Source of the DNA: Streptomyces flaveolus
GTDB taxonomy: Bacteria > Actinomycetota > Actinomycetes > Streptomycetales > Streptomycetaceae
Assembly (NCBI RefSeq): GCF_000716535.1
Contig: NZ_JNWV01000036.1
Coordinates: 62,001 to 126,000, forward strand
Length of the DNA: 64,000 nucleotides
Reading direction: 5' to 3'
Shown: piece by piece, positions 17,120 through 24,693 of the stretch
Layout: each line of letters starts with the position of its first letter
Position numbering within the stretch: the first letter of the stretch is position 1
The notes under the pieces: model-generated
Seen by the model: the letters and a program-made list of their open reading frames with translations, nothing else
Database searches by the model: none
What the model was told of the DNA's origin: nothing
Position numbers and translations under genes: made by a program

Positions 17120-17953
17120 ATGTCCGACAAGGTCACGCTGCGCGCTCTGCAGCGGATGAAGGACGAAGGCCGCAAGATCGTCGGCGTCGTCGCCTGGGAC
17201 TACCAGATCGCCCGCATCGTGGACCGGGCCGGAGTCGATCTCGTGTCCGTCGGCGACACGGTGGGAGTGAACCTGTGGGGACACTCCCACCCCTTCGAGG
17301 TGACGATGGACGAGATGGTCGTCGTCGCCCGGGCGGTGCGGCGCGGTGTCGAACGGGCTCTGGTCAGCGTCGACTTCCCCTTCGGCCCGCTGCAGCAAGG
17401 CACCGCCGACGCGGTCAGGGCGGCGGTGCGGTTCGTCAAGGAGGCCGGTGTCGACCTGGTCAAGCTGGACGCCGCCGCCGACTTCCCCGAGGCCGTCGAG
17501 GCCATCACCCGTGCCGGCATCCCGGTCTTCGCTCAGTTCGGCATCACCCCGCAGACCGCGCTGCGCTACGGCGTCGAGTACCGGGCCGTCCCCTCCTCCG
17601 CCGACCAGGTGCCGGTGGCGATGCTGGACGCCATGGTCGCCGAGGCCAAGCGGCTGGAGGAGGCCGGCGCGGTGCTGCTGAACTTCACCAACTCCGGCCC
17701 CGTGGTGGGCGCCGCCGTCGCCCGGGCCGTCTCCGTCCCGGTGATCGGCGGCTTCGGCGGCGGCCCCTGGCTCGACGGGCGGATGCGCATGGCCCACGCC
17801 GCCATCGGCTACGCGGCCTCGTCCCTCGACGATCCGCCGGAGACCTATGCCAACGTCGCCCGGATCACGCTCGACGCGATCACCGCCTACGCGGCGGACG
17901 TGCGGGCCGCACGCCAGGTCGCCGGCGGTGTTCCCGTCCCGCCGGCGACCTGA
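17120..17953 (+). CDS. PanB-like (ketopantoate hydroxymethyltransferase family) protein with altered active site
   Basis: 277 aa, close to PanB in length and order. VGVVAWDYQIARIVDRAGVD and VSVGDTVGVNLWGH match the first metal loop, SVDFPFG the second aspartate, VKLDAA the catalytic lysine loop, and VIGGFGGGP a later loop. Two differences stand out. The loop after the lysine reads KLD, not KLE. The conserved LECVP segment carrying the catalytic glutamate reads NFTNSGP. This argues against pantothenate synthesis and for another aldol or retro-aldol reaction on a small acid. It is in the Rieske operon, not beside panC. Confidence 0.82.
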   Translation: MSDKVTLRALQRMKDEGRKIVGVVAWDYQIARIVDRAGVDLVSVGDTVGVNLWGHSHPFEVTMDEMVVVARAVRRGVERALVSVDFPFGPLQQGTADAVRAAVRFVKEAGVDLVKLDAAADFPEAVEAITRAGIPVFAQFGITPQTALRYGVEYRAVPSSADQVPVAMLDAMVAEAKRLEEAGAVLLNFTNSGPVVGAAVARAVSVPVIGGFGGGPWLDGRMRMAHAAIGYAASSLDDPPETYANVARITLDAITAYAADVRAARQVAGGVPVPPAT

Positions 17954-17972
17954 TCACGAAGGGAGCACGACC

Positions 17973-18827
17973 GTGCCCACGGCCGTCATCGACGCCATCA
18001 CCACACGCTACGAGGTCGCGGGCTCGGGTCCGCCCCTGCTGATGTTCTCGCCCGGCGGGTTCGACTCGAGCCTTGAGGGCTGGCGCACGGTGGGCGTCTA
18101 CCGCCGCCTGCGTCTCCTGGACCAGTTGACGGAGAAGTTCACCTGCATCACCTTCGACCGGCGCGAGTCGGGTCGCTCGGGCGGCCGGCTGGAACGCGTC
18201 TCCTGGTCCGACTACGTCCGTCAGGGTGTCGGGCTCCTCGACCACCTCGGCATCGAACGCGCCCACCTCATGGGCGGCTGCGTGGGCTGCTCGACGGCGG
18301 CGGCCGTCGCGGTGGCCCACCCCGAGCGCGTCCTGAGCATGGTGCTGTACTCCCCGGCCGGCGGCGTCAGGTACCGGATGAAGCAACACGAGCGCTTCGA
18401 ACGTCATCTCGCCTACGTCGACGAGCACGGCCCGGCCGAGGTCGTGGCCCTCGCCAGGAAGACGGAGGAGGGCTTCACCAAGGACCCGCGGGTCGGCCCC
18501 TGGGCCCAGGTGATCCGGCATGACGCCGAGTTCGCCGAGATGTACGCCCACACCGACCCCGTGCGCTACCGCGCGACCGTCTCCGGCATGGCCCGCCTGC
18601 TCTTCGACCGTGACACGGTCCCGGGCCCCGAGCCGGAGGACCTCCTGGCCCTCGACGTGCCGGCCCTGATCGTCCCGGGCCAGGACACCTCCCACGCCCC
18701 CTCTGCCGCCCGCTACCTGCAGGAGTGCCTGCCGGACACGGAGTACTGGGACGTACCGGTGGCCGGACAGACGGCGGGGACCGCGCCGGCACGGGTGCTG
18801 GAGTTCCTCGCCCGGAGGCAGGAGTGA
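17973..18827 (+). CDS. Alpha/beta hydrolase-fold protein with a cysteine at the nucleophile elbow
   Basis: 284 aa from GTG 17973, with GAAGGGAG upstream. The fold is clear (oxyanion strand LLMFSPGGF, FDRRESGRSGG). The nucleophile elbow reads MGGCVGCS, placing C103 where serine is usual, as in dienelactone hydrolases. The acid is likely in VPGQDTSH. The late catalytic histidine (normally a GH motif) is replaced by Gln in VAGQTAGTAP, so the standard triad is incomplete; the histidine in DTSH might substitute. Last gene of the ferredoxin operon. It may be a C-C hydrolase, a lyase or a non-catalytic relative. Confidence 0.82.
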   Translation: MPTAVIDAITTRYEVAGSGPPLLMFSPGGFDSSLEGWRTVGVYRRLRLLDQLTEKFTCITFDRRESGRSGGRLERVSWSDYVRQGVGLLDHLGIERAHLMGGCVGCSTAAAVAVAHPERVLSMVLYSPAGGVRYRMKQHERFERHLAYVDEHGPAEVVALARKTEEGFTKDPRVGPWAQVIRHDAEFAEMYAHTDPVRYRATVSGMARLLFDRDTVPGPEPEDLLALDVPALIVPGQDTSHAPSAARYLQECLPDTEYWDVPVAGQTAGTAPARVLEFLARRQE

Positions 18828-18830
18828 AGA

Positions 18831-18866
18831 GGGGCGCGGCCGCGGTAGGGAACGCGGCCGCGCCCC
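18831..18866. terminator. GC hairpin between convergent genes
   Basis: A perfect 14-bp stem (18831-18844 with 18853-18866), eight-base loop and no T tract, between the hydrolase stop (18827) and the RpiB-like stop (18907). Confidence 0.65.
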
Positions 18867-18906
18867 TGTGAGCGATCGGCTGTAAGGGTGCCCGGCGGGA
18901 CGCGGC

Positions 18907-19374
18907 TCAGGCCCGGGGAGACCTCTCCTGACGCTCGGAGTGTTCCAGCTCGGCGATCTGCGCCACCCGCCGCGCGTGCACGCCCCCGTTGAACGGGGTC
19001 GTCAGCCACGTCTCGACGATCTCCTCCGCCACGTCGGGTGTGATCACCTTCGCGGCGAGCACCAGGACGTTGGAGTCGTTGTTGCCGCGGGAGATGCGGG
19101 TGCTCCACAGATCGTGGCAGAGCCCGGCCCGGATCCCGCGGACCTTGTTGCAGGCGACGGTCTCGCCGAGACCGCTGCCGCCAAGGACGATGCCGCGGTC
19201 CGCGCCGCCCCCGGTCACCTGCCGGCAGACGTCGGCGCACAGCGGCGGATAGTCGACCGTGTCCTCGGTGTGGCTGCCCCGGTCGTCGACGGTGTGCCCG
19301 CCGGCCGTGAGCCACTCGATCAGCCGGGTCTTGAGCGCGAGGCCGTTGTGGTCGGCGGCGATGGCGATGCGCAT
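18907..19374 (-). CDS. RpiB/LacAB-family sugar-phosphate isomerase
   Basis: 155 aa. IAADHNGLALK opens the RpiB fold, and VLGGSGLGETVACNKVRGIR is the active loop. It has Glu after GGSGLG rather than the Cys of the E. coli enzyme, the arrangement found in actinobacterial RpiB. LCHDLWSTRISRGNNDSNVL supplies the phosphate-side residues. It follows the decarboxylase-family gene by 27 bp on the same strand. RpiB relatives isomerise ribose-5-P, galactose-6-P or four-carbon sugar phosphates; the substrate in an aromatic locus is unclear. This is likely not the housekeeping copy. Confidence 0.87.
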   Translation of the reverse strand: MRIAIAADHNGLALKTRLIEWLTAGGHTVDDRGSHTEDTVDYPPLCADVCRQVTGGGADRGIVLGGSGLGETVACNKVRGIRAGLCHDLWSTRISRGNNDSNVLVLAAKVITPDVAEEIVETWLTTPFNGGVHARRVAQIAELEHSERQERSPRA

Positions 19375-19401
19375 GCGGGGTCCCTTCGAGAGGCGGTGCG
19401 G

Positions 19402-20343
19402 TCAGGCGGTGAGCGTGCGCGTGGTCTCGGCGAACAACTCCTCGACCGGCAGGGGGCCATCGAGGATGCGCTGATCGACGGCGTGCCGCATGAGCCGCTC
19501 CAGCACGGCCCGGTTGGGCTCGATCCCGTACGGCAGCGGGTCCGCATCCGTGATCTCCATGACCCGCCGGTACATGCGGTCGGTGGGGGAGTTGCCGGCG
19601 CCGGCACGCAGCCCGTCCACGTACAGCTGCTTGGCGCGCGCGAAGGCGTCGAACACGTCGGCCGCCAACTCCGGGCGCTCGGCGAGGAGATCGTCCCGGA
19701 TCACGACGAGGTGGTTGATGGGGTAGAGCCCGTGCTCGCGCAGCGCGGTGAAGCCGGCCTCCTCGGCGTCGGGGATCAGCGGGGCCAGCGCCGGCGCCTC
19801 GGGCTTCGGCCCGATGACCGCGGCGAGGTCGCCCTCGACGAGTGACTCCTCCAGCGTGCGTCCGGGAGCCAGCGGTTCGACGTTCGCCGGCGGCCGGAAC
19901 TCGGCCACGTGCTCGTCGCCCGACAGCACCCACGTCACCTTGTCGAGGTCGACGCCGTACTCCTCGCTCAGGACCGCCCGCGCCCACACGCCCGTGGTGA
20001 CCGTGTAGCCGCGGCTGACCCCGACCCGCCGCCCCTCCAGGTGCCCGGGCTCGCGCACGTCCGAAGCCGGGTCGTGGAAGATCGCGCCGTGGTGGAAGCC
20101 GCGCACCAGGAACGTGGGCACGGCCGTGAAGCGGGCGCCGTGCGCCTTCGCCACCAGATAGGTGGTCAGCGCCATCTCGCTGACGTCGAACTCCAGCCCG
20201 CGGACCATCCGCCGGAACGCCTGGACGAGGACCGGTACTTCCTCGAACTCGAACCGGAAGCCGTGGGGCGTCACGGCCCCCGTCTTCAGTGCCTCGTTGT
20301 TGCCCTGGGTGCGGGTCACTGTCCTGAGCTGAGGTATCACCAT
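19402..20343 (-). CDS. 4,5-dihydroxyphthalate decarboxylase (Pht5)-family protein, copy 1
   Basis: 313 aa. It shares with the product of 23255-24247 the order: opening strand, VLVQAFRRMVRGLEFDVSEM, an F.R..HHGAIF loop, GRRVGVS, and a late HLVVIRDD strand. The fold is that of type-2 binding proteins, which the 4,5-dihydroxyphthalate decarboxylase family uses as an enzyme. The start ATG at 20343 has no ribosome site. TACCTT lies about ten bases before it and an operator directly before that, so the transcript may be leaderless. Alternatives are a ligand-binding protein without a signal peptide. Confidence 0.82.
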   Translation of the reverse strand: MVIPQLRTVTRTQGNNEALKTGAVTPHGFRFEFEEVPVLVQAFRRMVRGLEFDVSEMALTTYLVAKAHGARFTAVPTFLVRGFHHGAIFHDPASDVREPGHLEGRRVGVSRGYTVTTGVWARAVLSEEYGVDLDKVTWVLSGDEHVAEFRPPANVEPLAPGRTLEESLVEGDLAAVIGPKPEAPALAPLIPDAEEAGFTALREHGLYPINHLVVIRDDLLAERPELAADVFDAFARAKQLYVDGLRAGAGNSPTDRMYRRVMEITDADPLPYGIEPNRAVLERLMRHAVDQRILDGPLPVEELFAETTRTLTA

Positions 20344-20358
20344 GCACCGAAAGGTAGC

Positions 20359-20371
20359 ATGGTTAGTCCAT
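20359..20371. promoter_or_regulatory. Candidate GntR operator between divergent catabolic operons
   Basis: ATGGTTAGTCCAT differs by one base from the perfect site at 1279. It sits 15 bp before the minus-strand decarboxylase-family start (20343) and 54 bp before the plus-strand dehydrogenase start (20426), so it can control both. Confidence 0.75.
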
Positions 20372-20425
20372 TCGTCCATAGACTGTGGCCCCAGTGGGAC
20401 AGACCCCGATCTGAGGAGACGAGTC

Positions 20426-21541
20426 ATGGCGGAACAGGTGCTGGCGGCGGTGCGCGTGGCGCCCGGCCGGACCGAGCTGCGGGAGTTCCCGATGCCGGAC
20501 ATACCCGACGACGGAGCCCTGCTGAAGGTGGAGGTCGCCGGGATCTGCGGCACCGACGTGAAGATGTACGGCAAGCCGCCCTTCACCGACCCGGTGATCA
20601 TGGGGCACGAGAACGTCGGTGTCATCGCCCGGGCCGGACGCACCTTCACCGAGCGCAAGGGCCTCGCCGAGGGCGACCGCGTCTTCGTCGAGCACTACGT
20701 CGGCTGCTATCGCTGCGAGTGGTGCCACCAGGGCGAGTACCGCCACTGCGAGGCCACCGACTGGCGCACCAATCCCGACGCCCGCCGCTACGGCTACACC
20801 TCGGCGAACAACCCGTACCACCTGTGGGGTGGTTTCGCGCAGTACCTCTACCTGCCGTGGAACTCGGTGACGCACCGCGTGCCGGACGGCGTCTCGGCCG
20901 AACTCGCCGGCCTGGTCACCCCGTTGTCGAACGGCATCGAGTGGGCCCTGGGCACCGCGGGCGTCGGCTACGCCTCCACCGTGCTGATCCAGGGTCCGGG
21001 CCAGCAGGGCCTGTCCCAGGTCGTCGCCTGCAAGCAGGCCGGTGCCTCCCTGATCATCGTCACCGGCACCACCAAGGACGCCGCACGTCTGTCCCTGGCC
21101 CGGGAGCTGGGCTCCGACCACGTGATCGACGTGACGCAGGAGGACCCGCTCACCCGCATCCTGGAGATCACCGGCGGACGCGGCGTCGACGTCGTTCTGG
21201 ACTGCACCGCGGGCGCCGGCACCGCACCCGTCCTGCTCGGGATCGACGCGCTGAAGCGACGCGAGGGCACCATGGTCGTCCAGGGCGAGCTCGCAGCCTT
21301 CCCCGACTTCCCCCTGAAGAAGCTCACGGAGAAATCCGTCGCGCTGAAGAGCGCCCGCGGCCACAGCTACCGCGCCTGCGAACTGGCCCTGGAACAGCTC
21401 GCGTCGGGCCGCTTCCCGCTGGAGAAGCTGAGCACCCACAGCTTCCCGCTCGCCGAGGCCGACCGGGCCATCCGCACCGTCGGCGGCGAGAGCGGCGAGG
21501 ACGCCGTGCACGTCTCCCTGCTGCCCTGGGCGGCGGCATGA
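20426..21541 (+). CDS. Zinc-dependent medium-chain dehydrogenase
   Basis: 371 aa. Catalytic zinc ligands C41 and H61-E62 (GICGTD, MGHENVG); structural zinc cysteines C94, C97, C100 and C108 (GCYRCEWCHQGEYRHC). The cofactor loop is QGPGQQGLSQV rather than the common GAGPVG form. The ATG at 20426 has GAGGAG upstream. It begins an operon with the aldolase, hydratase and decarboxylase-family genes, so it may oxidise a cis-diol, hydroxy-acid or semialdehyde of that route. Not a LigC-type (Gfo/Idh) enzyme. Confidence 0.9.
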   Translation: MAEQVLAAVRVAPGRTELREFPMPDIPDDGALLKVEVAGICGTDVKMYGKPPFTDPVIMGHENVGVIARAGRTFTERKGLAEGDRVFVEHYVGCYRCEWCHQGEYRHCEATDWRTNPDARRYGYTSANNPYHLWGGFAQYLYLPWNSVTHRVPDGVSAELAGLVTPLSNGIEWALGTAGVGYASTVLIQGPGQQGLSQVVACKQAGASLIIVTGTTKDAARLSLARELGSDHVIDVTQEDPLTRILEITGGRGVDVVLDCTAGAGTAPVLLGIDALKRREGTMVVQGELAAFPDFPLKKLTEKSVALKSARGHSYRACELALEQLASGRFPLEKLSTHSFPLAEADRAIRTVGGESGEDAVHVSLLPWAAA

Positions 21542-22233
21542 GCGTCGTCGTCCGCAACCACCTCCGCGCCGAGCGCGAGATCGTCGACGCCCTCGCCGGC
21601 TTCGGCGTCGCCACCGTCCACGAGGCCCAGGCGCGCACCGGGCTGCTCGACCCAGCGCTGCGGCCCGTCTGGTCCGGCGCGCACATCGCCGGCACCGCCG
21701 TCACCGTCAGCGTGCCCCCCGCCGACAACTGGATGCTCCACGTCGCGGTGGAGCAGTGCCGGGAAGGCGACGTCCTCGTCGTCGCCCCCACCTCCCCCTC
21801 CTCGGCCGGCTACTTCGGCGAACTGATCGCCACCGCGGTCGCCGCACGCGGCGTGCGCGGCCTGGTCATCGACGCCGGCTGCCGCGACATCGCCGAACTG
21901 CGGCAGATGGGCTTCCCCGTGTGGGCCCGGCACATCAGCGCCTTCGGTACCGTCAAGGAGACCCTCGGCGACGTGAACACCCCGATCGTCTGCGCCGGAC
22001 AGCGGATCGCCCCCGGTGACGTGATCGTCGCCGACGACGACGGCGTGGTGGTCGTGCCCCGGTACGAGGCGGCCACCGTGCTCGCGGCCTCCCAGGCCCG
22101 CGAGGAGCGCGAGGCGGTCGTCCGCAAGCGCTACGCCGGCGGTGAGCTGAGCCTCGACGTCAACAGCATGCGCGAGCGGCTGGCCGCGAAGGGCCTGACC
22201 TACGTCGACCAGGAGCCGACCGGTGATCATTGA
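21538..22233 (+). CDS. ligK: 4-carboxy-4-hydroxy-2-oxoadipate aldolase / oxaloacetate decarboxylase (LigK/RraA family)
   Basis: 231 aa. ATGA overlap with the dehydrogenase gene. RraA-like fold with SAGYFGELIATAV and GLVIDAGCRDIAEL (D112, R116, D117: the pyruvate and metal site of class II pyruvate aldolases), then GDVIVADDDGVVVVP. LigK/GalC/ProA enzymes split 4-carboxy-4-hydroxy-2-oxoadipate into pyruvate and oxaloacetate, the last step of protocatechuate 4,5-cleavage and gallate routes. The LigJ-type hydratase encoded next strongly supports this over an RNase-inhibitor RraA role. Confidence 0.87.
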   Translation: MSVVVRNHLRAEREIVDALAGFGVATVHEAQARTGLLDPALRPVWSGAHIAGTAVTVSVPPADNWMLHVAVEQCREGDVLVVAPTSPSSAGYFGELIATAVAARGVRGLVIDAGCRDIAELRQMGFPVWARHISAFGTVKETLGDVNTPIVCAGQRIAPGDVIVADDDGVVVVPRYEAATVLAASQAREEREAVVRKRYAGGELSLDVNSMRERLAAKGLTYVDQEPTGDH

Positions 22234-23245
22234 CATCCACGGCCACTACACGACGGCCCCACCGCAGCTCCAGGCGTTCCGCGACGCCCAGTTGGCCCGG
22301 CTCGCCGACCCCTCGCTGCCCGCCCCGCAGCCGCCGGACATCAGCGACGACGCACTCCGCGAGAGCGTCGAGAACAACCAGCTCAAGGTGCTCCGGGAGC
22401 GCGGCGCCGACCTCATGCTCTTCTCGCCGAAGGCCTCGGGCATGGAACACCATGTGCCGGACCCGGCCACCGCCAGGGACTGGGCCCGGGCGAGCAACGA
22501 CCTCGTGTACCGAGTGGCCGGCCTGTTCCCGCGGCACTTCGCCGCCGTCTGCCAGCTTCCCCAGACCGCGGGCGGCCCGCTCGACGACGCGATCGCCGAA
22601 CTGCGCCGCTGCGTGGAGAGCCTCGGCTTCGTCGGCTGCAACATCAACCCGGACCCCTCCGGCGGCCGATGGAACACGCCGCCGCTGACGGACCCGTACT
22701 GGTTCCCCCTGTACGAGACCATGGCCGAGCTGGACGTCCCAGCCATGATCCACGTCTCGACCTCCTGCAATCCCAACTTCCACACGCTGGGCGCCCATTA
22801 CCTCAACGCGGACACCTCCGCGTTCATGCAGTTCGTCGAGGGCGACCTCTTCGCGCGCTTCCCCACACTGCGGTTCGTGATCCCGCACGGCGGCGGGGCG
22901 GTGCCGTACCACTGGGGCCGCTACCGCGGACTCGCCGTGCGGATGGGCCGCCCCGATCCCGTCGAACACCTCAAGGACAACGTCTTCTTCGACACCTGCG
23001 TGTACCACCAGCCGGGCATCGACCTGCTGCACACCGTGGTGGGGGAGGACAACATCCTGTTCGCCTCGGAGATGCTGGGCGCCGTGCGCGGGGTCGACCC
23101 GGAGACCGGCATCGCCTGGGACGACACCCGGCAGTACGTCGACCGGGCCGGCCTCACCGACGAGCAGCGGCACAAGGTCTTCGAGGCCAACGCCCGGCGC
23201 GTGTACCCGCGCCTGGACGCACGACTGACGGCGGAAGGCAGGTAA
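22223..23245 (+). CDS. ligJ: 4-oxalomesaconate hydratase (LigJ-type amidohydrolase)
   Basis: 340 aa from GTG 22223, AGGAG eight bases upstream, overlapping the aldolase gene by 11 bp. MIIDIHGHYTTAP gives the two metal histidines (H6, H8) of the amidohydrolase fold. IPHGGGAVPYHWGR and NILFASEMLGAVRG supply the other histidine and the glutamate seen in LigJ. Length and opening match LigJ closely. It hydrates 4-oxalomesaconate to 4-carboxy-4-hydroxy-2-oxoadipate, the substrate of the preceding aldolase. Relatives also decarboxylate (for example ACMSD), but the pairing favours hydratase. Confidence 0.85.
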   Translation: MIIDIHGHYTTAPPQLQAFRDAQLARLADPSLPAPQPPDISDDALRESVENNQLKVLRERGADLMLFSPKASGMEHHVPDPATARDWARASNDLVYRVAGLFPRHFAAVCQLPQTAGGPLDDAIAELRRCVESLGFVGCNINPDPSGGRWNTPPLTDPYWFPLYETMAELDVPAMIHVSTSCNPNFHTLGAHYLNADTSAFMQFVEGDLFARFPTLRFVIPHGGGAVPYHWGRYRGLAVRMGRPDPVEHLKDNVFFDTCVYHQPGIDLLHTVVGEDNILFASEMLGAVRGVDPETGIAWDDTRQYVDRAGLTDEQRHKVFEANARRVYPRLDARLTAEGR

Positions 23246-23254
23246 CCGACACCC

Positions 23255-24247
23255 ATGGCCCGACTCCCCCTCACCTTCGCCTGCGGCGACTACGACCGCA
23301 CGCGCGCCCTCGAAGAGGGCACGGTCCGCCCCGACGGCATCGACCTGACGTATCTGCGGCTGCCCGTCGAGGAGACCTTCTTCCGGATGATGCGCCACCA
23401 GGAGTTCGAGGTGGCGGAGATGTCCCTGTCCTCCTACGTCCTGTCCCTGCGCACCGCCCCCTCGCCCTTCGTGGCCCTCCCGGTCTTCACCTCGCGCATG
23501 TTCCGGCACGGGGCGTTGTACTGCCACGCCGACTCCGGCATCTCCACGCCGGAGGACCTACGGGGCAAGCGGATCGGCACGCCTGAATACCAGCTGACCG
23601 CCTGCGTGTGGATGCGCGGCATTCTCGCCGACCGCCACGACGTGCCGTTCGACTCGGTGAGCTACTTCACCGGAGGCCAGGAGACCCCGGGACGCATCGA
23701 GAAGGCGGGCGTCGACCTGCCGGACTCCCTGCGCATCAGCCGCATCCCGGAGGACCGCACCCTGGCGCGGATGCTCGCCGAGGGCGGGATCGACGCTCTG
23801 TGCACGCCTCGTGTACCGAGCCCCTTCGTCGCCGGGGACCCGCGGGTACGCAGGGTCTTTTCGGACGTCGTCGCCGCGGAGAAGGAGTACTACGCGGCGA
23901 CCGACATCTTCCCGATCATGCACGTCGTGGTGATCCGCCGCGATGTCTACGACCGCCACCGCTGGGTCGCGCAGTCCCTGTACAAGGCGCTGCTGGCCGC
24001 CAAGGAGGCCGCGTACGACAACCTCTACGACACCTCGGCCCTGCGGTTCATGCTGCCCTGGCTGACCCCCCAGTTGGAGGAGGCACGTGAGCTGATGGGC
24101 CGGGACTACTGGTCCTACGGAGTCGAGGGCAACCGCAAGACCCTCTCGACGTTCCTGCGCTACCACCACGAGCAGGGGCTGTCGGCGCGGCAGTGGGAAC
24201 CCGAGGAACTGTTCGCCCCCGAGTCGCTGGAGGCGGCGGTCATCTGA
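23255..24247 (+). CDS. 4,5-dihydroxyphthalate decarboxylase (Pht5)-family protein, copy 2
   Basis: 330 aa, nine bases after the hydratase gene. LPLTFACGDYDRTRALEEG opens as in 4,5-dihydroxyphthalate decarboxylases, followed by EVAEMSLSSYV, RHGALYCHADSGI, GKRIGTPEYQLTACVWMRG and MHVVVIRRDVYDRH. Better conserved than copy 1. Such enzymes remove a ring carboxylate from 4,5-dihydroxyphthalate to give protocatechuate. Combined with the phthalate-type Rieske oxygenase, a similar step on this locus's substrate is likely. No signal peptide, so a transport role is improbable. Confidence 0.87.
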   Translation: MARLPLTFACGDYDRTRALEEGTVRPDGIDLTYLRLPVEETFFRMMRHQEFEVAEMSLSSYVLSLRTAPSPFVALPVFTSRMFRHGALYCHADSGISTPEDLRGKRIGTPEYQLTACVWMRGILADRHDVPFDSVSYFTGGQETPGRIEKAGVDLPDSLRISRIPEDRTLARMLAEGGIDALCTPRVPSPFVAGDPRVRRVFSDVVAAEKEYYAATDIFPIMHVVVIRRDVYDRHRWVAQSLYKALLAAKEAAYDNLYDTSALRFMLPWLTPQLEEARELMGRDYWSYGVEGNRKTLSTFLRYHHEQGLSARQWEPEELFAPESLEAAVI

Positions 24248-24693
24248 CGGGCGCACGGGCACGCGTCGCCCGCCTACCACGTGGGCGGCGGCGTGCTCCT
24301 CGCGGCCTCCACGCAGCCCGAAGGTATGGCGATGTGGCCTGGGAAGACGGCACCATGAGCTCTTCCCTGGCGGGGAAGTACGGGCCGGGCAGAGCCTTGA
24401 GCGGCGGCCCGCGCCCGGACGGCGCGCCCGGCAGCAGCGCGGCTACGGATCGCGGCCGCCGGGCTCACCGTCTACGCCGAAAGGTCTCGGACCGCCTGAC
24501 GCATCGCCCTGTCGGTCGCCGATCTCCAGGCCGACGACGACGATTCACGGCTGGCCTCCGTCAGGCTCCACGTCTCCTGTCACGACGCCGTCGAACGTCG
24601 TCCCCGGGCTCGTTCGACCTCACCATAGTCGGCCTCCGCTGGGCACGGGCCCTTCCGGACCACCATCGACCCGGACGACCCACGGCACTGCTG
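24248..24693. other. 446-bp intergenic stretch, no gene seen
   Basis: Between the convergent decarboxylase-family and ferredoxin reductase genes. Short open frames on both strands show no family resemblance, and no clear hairpin was found. Confidence 0.5.

Noticed and set aside
17120..17953. A housekeeping panB gene
   Set aside because: No other pantothenate gene is nearby and catalytic residues differ.
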